Source: a virus. From it: a stretch of 20,400 nucleotides of DNA. A program made the translations under genes and the position numbers. The notes beneath the pieces were generated by a model that saw only the letters and a program-made list of their open reading frames with translations, did not search any database and was not told where the DNA came from. Positions 14,854 through 20,400 of the stretch are shown piece by piece. The stretch's first letter is position 1. Every line of letters begins with the position of its first letter. The stretch is from IMG/VR virus record IMGVR_UViG_3300042868_003754, positions 1-20,400 of that record; one strand, 5' to 3'.

Positions 14854-17039
14854 GCTGCCTTCTTCATCATCCTGGCTTTCATGTACTCCTTGACCAGGTC
14901 CATTTGTTTCTCTTCGCGCCGTGCCCCCATATCCAAGACCTTGAGTTGAGCCTGGCTACGGGCTTGCTCACCATGGAGTTGGAGATCACGAGCTTGAGTA
15001 ACCCCAGATTCCTGCTCAACAAACTGCAGGTTCTTGAGATCAGCGGCTGACTGCAAATCACCCGCCTTGGCTGCCTCAGTGCCCACCTTGGCGCCTGCCA
15101 GTTGGCTGTCGGCTTGGAGCTTCATAGCCTTGGCCATGGTTTCTTGCACCTGAGCCTGCAGCAGTTGAATCTGCAGTTGCTGCATCTGCTGCTGCATCGG
15201 GTCAGGCTGCGGCTGATAGCTCTCAATCCGCTTGGCCAGATCAGGCATCTTGCGCAGGCGAGCGATGTCGCTGAGGATCATCTTGCTCATGCCAGGGTCC
15301 ATGTCGTTGCCGATGGTCTGCAGCATGAAAGCCAGTTCACGGGCTTTGTTGTCGTCCTCTTCTGCCGTCGAAATCGACAGCTTCAGGTCGAAGTTGCCGG
15401 CCAGGTCATCACGACGAACCAGCACAAAGTCTTCGTTGGTGATCCGAATGACCTCTTCTTCGGACAGAAACTCCGCGTTCATGGCAATGAACTTGCGGCC
15501 GATCTGAACGATGCCTTCAGCAAGTCGGCGCAGGATGCCGAGCTCACGCTTGGATGCAGCATCCAGAGCGCCACGAACACCGGCAGCCACATCACCCAGG
15601 CTCTGGCCAGAGACCCCACCGGCAAAGCTCTTCACACCGGTCAGGGACTCCGAGTCCATGTTCACCATCTGGAGCATGAACTGGGCTGATTGAGGAATCT
15701 CCGGGTAGGTGTGCATGTGGACGCCCACACGAGGGTCCACGTTGGCGTTGAACTCGTAGTCCTGACCAGCCTCGAACTTGCGACGGTTGGTGGTGTCCAG
15801 CATGTCTTTGCGCATGCCGGTTTGGCCGTTGGCTGACTTGCCCAACAGATCGATCATCCCTCGGGTGACTGCACCCATCACCTTCTGGTTGTCCTCCAGC
15901 AGCGCACCGTCAGGCTCACCATGGGTGCTCTTGCGCTTGGGCAGGTACTGCACCAGGACGAAGGGCAGTTCCTTGTCCGGGAACGGGCTTTCTTCCATGC
16001 GGATGAGCACATCACCCACCCAGGCTGCAACGAACGGCACGGTCTTGCCACTGCCGTCGATGTCCCAGAAACCCCAGTACTCCTGAACCACGAACTTCTG
16101 CCGGGCCTTGTCCTTGAAGTTGAAGTTCTCAGCCCCGGAATCCTTGCTGGATCCGTGGTCCGGAGTCGCCAGCACCGAGTGGTTGCTGGGGTTCACGAAG
16201 TTCAGGTTCTTGTACTTCGAGTCTTTGCTCAGCTCAGAAATCGAGCTCTCGAATGAGAACGAGATGAACTGGGCTTTGCGCAGGTTCCCGTGACAGGTGG
16301 GATCTACAACCACGTTTCGGTAGTCGCAGATCTCAACAGTCGGGCGGTTCTTGACGGTCTTGAAGCCCCTCTCTTTGGTGAACTTCTGGACATCAGGACG
16401 AACAGGGGCACCGTGCTCTTGCGAAAGCAGATGAGCTTGCTTGAGCTCATCGGGCACCTCGAACTTGTAGCGCACCGGATCCTGCTGCTTGAGTTGCTCC
16501 AAGAACTCGATGGTTGAGCCGAAGTTGGGGTCGATGACATACCTGGCATCAGCCACGGTTTCTTCAACTTCGACTTCTTCAAACTCCCAGCCCACTCGAA
16601 CCAGAACAGTACCTTCGTCGACAGCAGTACGGACGTACTCGTCGATGAATCGAACCTTGTCGATCTGAGTATTGAACTGGTGGTTCAACACAAGCTGGTT
16701 TTGCTGTGCTGCTTTGCGGTCTTCCCAGGTCACAGGGGAGACGTTGAACACATCTGGAGTGCTGAGAAACGGCTCGCTCAGGGCTGGATACCGCCACTCA
16801 GCCTGCTTCCGAATCAGTTTCGGGGCGATCTTGGAAGCGTTTCCAGGAGTTCCAGCAGGAGCCGTGCCGCCCTCTTCCAGGTTCTTCAGCCACTGGGTGA
16901 TCTTGCCCGTTTTGGCATCATGAATCGGTTTTGCTTCGACCAGGTCAGCTTTCAAATCTGACAGCTTCGGAGCATTTGCCCAATTCACCAGTTTCTCTGG
17001 CATACCCTGGTTTTGGGTAGTATCAGCTTGGTTTTCCAT
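14850..17039 (-). CDS. Portal protein, N4 gp59-like
   Basis: 729 aa from ATG 17037-17039 (MENQADTTQ), with CAGGAC about 8 nt upstream; a further ATG at 17087 would add 16 residues and run through the ribosome site of this gene. N4 gp59 is about 760 aa. The N-terminal part (70-130) has the SEPFLSTPDVFNVSPVTWED region typical of N4/P22-type portals. A core block (KELPFVLVQYLP, then GEPDGALLEDNQKVMGAVTRGMID) and the VKSFAGGVSGQSLGDVAAGVRG block follow. The C-terminal 120 residues are Gln/Met-rich coiled coil (about 612-725), suiting the portal barrel. It forms the dodecameric DNA channel and binds terminase and adaptor. Its 5' end faces the divergent dUTPase gene across 67 bp. Confidence 0.94.
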   Translation of the reverse strand: MENQADTTQNQGMPEKLVNWANAPKLSDLKADLVEAKPIHDAKTGKITQWLKNLEEGGTAPAGTPGNASKIAPKLIRKQAEWRYPALSEPFLSTPDVFNVSPVTWEDRKAAQQNQLVLNHQFNTQIDKVRFIDEYVRTAVDEGTVLVRVGWEFEEVEVEETVADARYVIDPNFGSTIEFLEQLKQQDPVRYKFEVPDELKQAHLLSQEHGAPVRPDVQKFTKERGFKTVKNRPTVEICDYRNVVVDPTCHGNLRKAQFISFSFESSISELSKDSKYKNLNFVNPSNHSVLATPDHGSSKDSGAENFNFKDKARQKFVVQEYWGFWDIDGSGKTVPFVAAWVGDVLIRMEESPFPDKELPFVLVQYLPKRKSTHGEPDGALLEDNQKVMGAVTRGMIDLLGKSANGQTGMRKDMLDTTNRRKFEAGQDYEFNANVDPRVGVHMHTYPEIPQSAQFMLQMVNMDSESLTGVKSFAGGVSGQSLGDVAAGVRGALDAASKRELGILRRLAEGIVQIGRKFIAMNAEFLSEEEVIRITNEDFVLVRRDDLAGNFDLKLSISTAEEDDNKARELAFMLQTIGNDMDPGMSKMILSDIARLRKMPDLAKRIESYQPQPDPMQQQMQQLQIQLLQAQVQETMAKAMKLQADSQLAGAKVGTEAAKAGDLQSAADLKNLQFVEQESGVTQARDLQLHGEQARSQAQLKVLDMGARREEKQMDLVKEYMKARMMKKAA

Positions 17040-17106
17040 CCGTGTTGTCCTGAGTATGTTGGGATACACTTCATCCACTTTCCACACTGTAAAGGAAACT
17101 TTCCCA
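17040..17106. promoter_or_regulatory. Divergent regulatory gap between portal and dUTPase
   Basis: 67 bp separate the portal ATG (minus) from the dUTPase ATG (plus). It holds both ribosome sites (CAGGAC for portal; AAAGGAAA at 17091-17098 for dUTPase) and one GAGTATGT motif at 17052-17059. On the minus strand TTTACA matches the -35 consensus at 5 of 6, but no good -10 follows at 16-18 nt. Two opposing transcripts should start in or near it, yet no strong promoter pair is visible. Confidence 0.4.
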
Positions 17107-17538
17107 ATGCGAGTAAAAGCGCTCCATCCAAACTTCAGAATGCCGACAAAAGGTACTGATGGTGCGGGTGCCTTCGATATTTACATGCCAGTTGCTGGCA
17201 GTGTTGGCTACAACCAGCACAAAACCATCCCTCTGGGGTTTGCTGCTGAGGTTCCGCCTGGGTATGTGGCGCTTTTGCTGCCTCGTTCGGGCGCTGGTGC
17301 CAAGCACGGCCTGGAACTGAACAACACCTGCGGCGTCATCGACTCCGACTACCGGGGTGAGTGGAAAGCAGTTCTCCGCACCAAGTCGCCTACTCCGTTC
17401 CTGTGGAACGAAGACGACCGTGTTCTCCAGTTCCTTCTGGTGCCCGTCCTGGACGTGCGCCTTGAAGAAGTCTCCGAAGACGAAGAGCTCACGGCCACAG
17501 GCCGGGGGGTCGGAGGCTTCGGTTCCACGGGCGGCTAA
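17107..17538 (+). CDS. dut: dUTP diphosphatase (trimeric dUTPase)
   Basis: 143 aa from ATG 17107 (MRVKALHPN), placed 10 nt after the GGA of AAAGGAAA; an in-frame ATG at 17056 would add 17 residues without a ribosome site. All five trimeric dUTPase motifs are present: motif 1 GAGAFDIYMP, motif 2 PRSGAGAKHG, motif 3 GVIDSDYRGE (catalytic Asp), motif 4 DDRVLQ, and motif 5 GRGVGGFGSTGG, the C-terminal P-loop-like tail that closes on the nucleotide. It hydrolyses dUTP to dUMP and pyrophosphate, keeping uracil out of DNA and feeding dTMP synthesis. It is the first gene of a plus-strand cassette opposed to all surrounding structural genes, which suggests early or middle expression apart from the late operon. 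Length is normal and no defect is seen. Confidence 0.95.
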   Translation: MRVKALHPNFRMPTKGTDGAGAFDIYMPVAGSVGYNQHKTIPLGFAAEVPPGYVALLLPRSGAGAKHGLELNNTCGVIDSDYRGEWKAVLRTKSPTPFLWNEDDRVLQFLLVPVLDVRLEEVSEDEELTATGRGVGGFGSTGG

Positions 17539-17559
17539 GCCCATCACCTGAAAGAAACC

Positions 17560-17850
17560 ATGGAAACCGTCGACAACCCCACCCCCGAAGTCACCGCTCC
17601 GGCTGCTACCCCCAAGACGCCAAAAGCGCCTGCTGAAGCCAAGACCTGGCAAGCCCGCCTGGCTGTCGAAGCCAAAGATCTGAAAGGCAACATCCTCAAG
17701 CTGCAGGACTTCTTCGCCAACCCCGACTGGCTGAAAGTCGAGCCTGCTCAGCAAGAGCTGATGAAGCGCCAGTACACCTTCATGGAGCTGTACCTGGGCG
17801 TGCTCGAAGAGCGCCTGGCTCTGGTCAAGCAAGCCGAAGCCAAGGAGTGA
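17560..17850 (+). CDS. Small helical phage protein, crAss001_48-like
   Basis: 96 aa. Residues 1-28 are Pro/Ala/Thr-rich and probably disordered. Residues 30-92 form a helical hairpin: RLAVEAKDLKGNILKLQDFF, then NPDWLKVEPAQQELMKRQYTFMELYLGVLEERL. The pattern 'E-x2-L-x3-I-x-KL-x2-F ... Q-x2-L-x3-Q-x3-M-x2-Y-x3-L-x2-R' is that of the widespread small phage family typified by crAss001_48, whose function is unknown. The ATG lies 21 nt after the dUTPase stop, with GAAAG as a weak ribosome site. AAGGAG at its 3' end serves the next gene, so translation is coupled. Confidence 0.8.
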   Translation: METVDNPTPEVTAPAATPKTPKAPAEAKTWQARLAVEAKDLKGNILKLQDFFANPDWLKVEPAQQELMKRQYTFMELYLGVLEERLALVKQAEAKE

Positions 17851-17852
17851 CA

Positions 17853-18224
17853 ATGGAACGCATCCAATCTCCCCGCACCGACGACAGCGCCATCGAGGCC
17901 GAGATCAAGGCCAAGGGCCTGACCGCGCCGCGCGTCACGCCGGCTGACATCGAAGCCAACATCGTCAGCGAGCACTACTTCACTGGTGAAGATGGCGTCT
18001 TTGGCGCTCGTGGCCAGGTGACGATTCCTGTCGAGCTCACTCTGCTGACCTTCTGTGTCTTGGTTCTGGCCAATGGCTTCACCGTCACTGGCGAATCCGC
18101 GTGCGCCAGCCCCGAGAACTTCGACGCCGAGGTGGGCCGCAAGGTGGCACGTGCCAACGCAGTCAACAAGATCTGGCCGCTGATGGGCTACGCCCTGAAG
18201 CAGAAGCTCTCGGAGGCAGCATGA
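17853..18224 (+). CDS. Gp49 family phage protein (Phage_gp49_66-like)
   Basis: 123 aa from ATG 17853, five bases after AAGGAG; a GTG at 17847 overlapping the previous stop is the alternative. The middle and C-terminal parts match the Gp49 family closely: IVSEHYFTGEDG, then LTLLTFCVLVLANGFTVTG, ESACASPENFDAEVGRKVAR, and NAVNKIWPLMGYALKQ. The family is common in phages of proteobacteria and has no established function. The LLTFCVLVLANGF stretch is hydrophobic but probably a buried helix, not a membrane span. Its TGA overlaps the ATG of the next gene (ATGA), indicating coupling within this plus-strand cassette. Confidence 0.9.
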   Translation: MERIQSPRTDDSAIEAEIKAKGLTAPRVTPADIEANIVSEHYFTGEDGVFGARGQVTIPVELTLLTFCVLVLANGFTVTGESACASPENFDAEVGRKVARANAVNKIWPLMGYALKQKLSEAA

Positions 18225-18535
18225 TCTTCGGCCTTCGTCACGACTGGGGTCTGCACTTCCTGGTGGGCATGGCTGCACGTGTGGCGGTCACCCCCAGCGT
18301 CTTCTTGATCTTGGTCAGTCTGAAGTGGCCTCTGCACTGGGCCATGGCGGTCTCGTTCATCTCCGGTGAACTTGTGACTGCAATGCTGGCCAAGCTGAAG
18401 GAGAACTACGACAGAAAGTACCCGGCCAAGCACAACGAAGACGGGTGGGACGCTTTCTGGACTCAAGCAGGCGGAACTGCAGGTGGCGGCATCACCCTGG
18501 TTCTGTTTGCCCTGTACTACTTCTTCCGAAGCTGA
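18221..18535 (+). CDS. Small integral membrane protein, holin candidate
   Basis: 104 aa from ATG 18221, overlapping the previous stop as ATGA and preceded by GGAGG. Hydrophobic segments lie at about 10-32 (GLHFLVGMAARVAVTPSVFL), 37-55 (PLHWAMAVSFISGELV) and 86-103 (GGGITLVLFALYYFF). A charged loop (KLKENYDRKYPAKHNEDGWDAFWTQAGG) joins the last two. The 'KExxD...DxxxTxxGG' layout resembles small phage membrane proteins of unknown role. A holin is plausible because it ends the cassette at the place where N4 carries its lysis genes, but no muramidase or spanin gene lies beside it. An intrinsic terminator starts 17 nt after the stop. Confidence 0.75.
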   Translation: MIFGLRHDWGLHFLVGMAARVAVTPSVFLILVSLKWPLHWAMAVSFISGELVTAMLAKLKENYDRKYPAKHNEDGWDAFWTQAGGTAGGGITLVLFALYYFFRS

Positions 18536-18551
18536 GCAGCTCCCAGCAACG

Positions 18552-18577
18552 AAAAAGCCCCCGATTGGGGGCTTTTT
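18552..18577. terminator. Bidirectional intrinsic terminator between converging operons
   Basis: A perfect 11-bp stem AAAAAGCCCCC/GGGGGCTTTTT with a GATT loop is followed by Ts on the plus strand and, because of the leading A-run, also on the minus strand. It lies 17 nt after the plus-strand membrane protein gene and 17 nt after the minus-strand adaptor gene, so it stops both converging transcripts. Confidence 0.95.
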
Positions 18578-18593
18578 TCATGGGAAAAAGGCC

Positions 18594-19268
18594 TCAAGGG
18601 AAGCCTTTTGCAGCCTTTCGGTTGACCGTCGCAGCCTGGTCGATCTCGTAGTTTTCGAGCTTCAGGCGCATGCATTCCCCCTCGTATTTGGCATACCACG
18701 TGTTCCCAGCGTGAAATTCGTTGCTCATGCCCGCAGGGTTGTGGGCACGGGAAGCCACGAAGTACATCAGAGCCTGCATGTAGACCCCGGGAAGCTCGAG
18801 TTCCACGCTATTGACGCCGTTGTTGACGACTTCTTCGACTTCAAGTTGGGCGTGTGAAGCCCGGTACTCGACCGTCAGAGCAGCAGTTTTGTAGCCATCC
18901 GGCAGATCAGGCCCCTGCCCCACCACCACTGCCGGAACATCGAGCAGCTTCACCCGTGGGGTGTGCAAGCTGTAGGGGTTGCCCTTGTCGTTGATCGGGA
19001 AAGGCATGCCAGTGTCGGTCTTGACCGACTCCACCTTCAGCAGATCTTCTGCGGCCAAGGGGTACTGCAGCACGCCTTCTTCGATCGGCACAATCAGCTT
19101 GCCTTCCTTGAGCTTGAAGCGAGAGTAGATCGCCATCAGCCCCAGGTTCACGTGGCCCACCAGGATCGCCAAGTTGGCGTCGCTGATGTTCTCCGAATTG
19201 GAAGTGCCGAGAGAGATCTGTGCCAGCTCCGAAGCGGCCAGGTTGTCGATGAGAGTGGAGAGTTGCAT
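18594..19268 (-). CDS. Head-tail adaptor / head-completion protein candidate, N4 gp67 position
   Basis: 224 aa. The N-terminal part (1-60) is helical (LAILVGHVNLGLMAIYSRF). A beta-rich middle (60-150) includes EGVLQYPLAAEDLLKVESV and LTVEYRASHAQL. The C-terminus (160-215) has ELELPGVYMQALMYFVASRAHNP then AKYEGECMRLKLE. The pattern 'helical bundle, beta middle, LP-x2-Y-x2-AL-x2-Y-V-A-x-R, then YE-x-E-C' is typical of adaptor proteins bound under the portal (SU10 adaptor, T7 gp11/P22 gp4-like). It begins 10 nt after the terminase stop with a weak ribosome site and ends at the bidirectional terminator. Its place next to terminase matches N4 gp67, a roughly 30 kDa tail protein. Function is inferred. 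Confidence 0.72.
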   Translation of the reverse strand: MQLSTLIDNLAASELAQISLGTSNSENISDANLAILVGHVNLGLMAIYSRFKLKEGKLIVPIEEGVLQYPLAAEDLLKVESVKTDTGMPFPINDKGNPYSLHTPRVKLLDVPAVVVGQGPDLPDGYKTAALTVEYRASHAQLEVEEVVNNGVNSVELELPGVYMQALMYFVASRAHNPAGMSNEFHAGNTWYAKYEGECMRLKLENYEIDQAATVNRKAAKGFP

Positions 19269-19278
19269 AGGGATCCGA

Positions 19279-20400
19279 TCAGACGATGTAAGAGCTCATT
19301 CGATTCGAGGAAGCAGGGCCAGACTCGACTTCCCAGATGCCGGCGCCATCTCCGAGGCCCAGGGGGGCCTCTTCGCTGGGCCGCCAGGGCTGGAGTGAAG
19401 ACAGCATGGAGATGGTGTCGCTGCAGTCGTTGTGCTTGGACTTGAAGCCGCCAGGCGTCACCAGGCTCAGTTCGTTCATGAACTGCTGGATCTCCGGGCT
19501 GTTCTTCTTCTCGATGGGGAAGAAGATCTTCCGTGCCTTGAACAGTGGAACCATGGTGTTGAAGCGCACCAACTTGTTTGTGTTCGGGCGGATGCCAGGC
19601 TTGCTGTCGTTGCCTTCGCTAGCCAGCGGGAAGTAGATGTTCCGGTTGAGCATCTCGTTCTGCAGCCAGGTGACGAAGCCACCCTGCTGACCACTCACTT
19701 CAACCCCCACCTGTTGGGGCCGGTACATCTGAGAGAACCGGAACAAACCGTCGATGTTCTTGTCCATCAACTGACGCTTCACCAGGCCATCCACCCACAA
19801 CCAATCACCAGCGTTGTTGTAGGCCCAGACAGAGATGACAGAGAAGTCGGACTTCTCCTTCTCACTGGTAGCAAAGTCAGTCGTGATGTAGAAGTTGAAC
19901 TTGCCCTTGTTCCGCAGAACAGAGTCGATCCTGTACCAGGCAATGTCGTGGTCACGGATCAGGCGCTCATCGTCGCTCATGATCCGGAGCATCAGCTCCT
20001 GGTTGAAGGTGTCCAGCTTCCCGAGCTGCACAGCCTTGGTGTACTGGTTCTGAACGTAGTCGTAGGTGAACCGGTCAGGCCAAGATCCACGGAAGTCCTC
20101 TCTGGGGCACGGGAACTCCTGAGCCACAGGGAACACGTTGACCGCCCAGGCACCCGATTCCACCGCCTTGTACAGAGGATCCTTCGCATTGAAGGGAGTG
20201 CCCGACCAGATGATCATGTTCTTCTTCGGGTGCAGGGCGTACTCAACCGCCTTGTAGACGGTGTCTTCCACAGCTGCAATGACCGTTGCGGAACGGGCAT
20301 CCTCGTCCGAAATCAGGTCGTCGAGCACCGCCATTTGGGGCCGTTGCCCCATTTCCTTGGCTCCCCGCACACCGGTCTTGGCACCGTAGCCCTTGACGAT
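19279..20400 (-). CDS. terL: Terminase large subunit, N4 gp68-like, 5' end outside window
   Basis: 373 residues are visible, open to the right edge; the N4 protein is about 530 aa, so roughly 160 residues including Walker A are missing. The visible part starts in the ATPase domain with a Walker B-like block (RPQMAVLDDLISDEDARS). A coupling-type motif, MIIWSGTPFNAKD, follows. The nuclease domain carries ITTDFATSEKEKSDFSVISVW (first catalytic Asp), VGVEVSGQQGGFVTWL, and KHNDCSDTISML (C-terminal catalytic Asp cluster). It translocates DNA into the prohead through the portal and cuts it. Its stop lies 10 nt before the adaptor start, so the two are cotranscribed. No small terminase subunit is in the window; it would be expected to the right, if present. 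Confidence 0.94.
   Translation of the reverse strand: MVKGYGAKTGVRGAKEMGQRPQMAVLDDLISDEDARSATVIAAVEDTVYKAVEYALHPKKNMIIWSGTPFNAKDPLYKAVESGAWAVNVFPVAQEFPCPREDFRGSWPDRFTYDYVQNQYTKAVQLGKLDTFNQELMLRIMSDDERLIRDHDIAWYRIDSVLRNKGKFNFYITTDFATSEKEKSDFSVISVWAYNNAGDWLWVDGLVKRQLMDKNIDGLFRFSQMYRPQQVGVEVSGQQGGFVTWLQNEMLNRNIYFPLASEGNDSKPGIRPNTNKLVRFNTMVPLFKARKIFFPIEKKNSPEIQQFMNELSLVTPGGFKSKHNDCSDTISMLSSLQPWRPSEEAPLGLGDGAGIWEVESGPASSNRMSSYIV

Noticed and set aside
17045-17070. TTGTCC ... TACACT as a sigma-70 promoter for dUTPase
   Set aside because: The spacer is only 14 nt and both hexamers are poor; not supportable.
17071-17853. 260-codon open frame on the minus strand opposite dUTPase
   Set aside because: The plus strand carries all five dUTPase motifs; the minus product is Phe/Leu/Gly-rich shadow sequence.
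1-20400. tRNA genes, CRISPR arrays, IS elements, integrase or attachment sites
   Set aside because: Looked for by eye on both strands; no cloverleaf, spaced repeat array, transposase or integrase motif was seen.

Overview
This window is the structural (virion morphogenesis) region of a tailed phage, or a prophage of one, and it looks like the N4 group of podoviruses (Schitoviridae-like). The main evidence is a giant open frame at the left end, at least 1,822 codons with both window ends checked, that carries T7/N4-type single-subunit RNA polymerase motifs. This is a virion-packaged RNA polymerase (vRNAP). Running right from it are genes whose sizes and order match N4 gp51 to gp59, including an N4-gp56 family major capsid protein, a scaffold-like protein and a P22/N4-type portal. 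A terminase large subunit follows near the right end. The fairly G+C-rich DNA and Shine-Dalgarno signals suit a proteobacterial host, but the sequence does not identify it. No integrase, tRNA, IS element or CRISPR array was seen.

Layout. The minus strand, read right to left, holds: terminase large subunit (19279-20400, 5' end outside the window); a head-tail adaptor candidate (18594-19268); portal (14850-17039); a small conserved protein (14448-14786); scaffold (13240-14442); major capsid protein (11715-13196); a gp55-position protein (11054-11629); a coiled-coil structural protein (9877-11016); a large structural protein with membrane segments (7592-9814); a small internal protein (7049-7582); an internal virion protein (5561-7036); and the vRNAP (1-5467, 3' end outside the window). 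Between portal and adaptor lies a four-gene plus-strand cassette (17107-18535): dUTPase, a crAss001_48-like small protein, a Gp49-family protein and a small membrane protein. It ends at a strong bidirectional terminator (18552-18577).

How the genes work together. Portal, scaffold, capsid protein and terminase build and fill the head. The adaptor closes the portal vertex. The gp51 to gp54-position proteins and the vRNAP are the likely internal or ejected set, with the vRNAP starting early transcription after infection as in N4. Intrinsic terminators after the capsid gene, after the coiled-coil gene and just before the vRNAP gene could grade expression from very high (capsid) to very low (polymerase).

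Most notable points. The vRNAP motif B ends in Phe-Gly where T7 and N4 enzymes have Tyr-Gly; that Tyr governs rNTP/dNTP discrimination. A cluster of three hairpins lies between gp51 and the vRNAP gene. A recurrent GAGTAT(C/G)T motif concentrates at gene boundaries and often sits inside inverted repeats.
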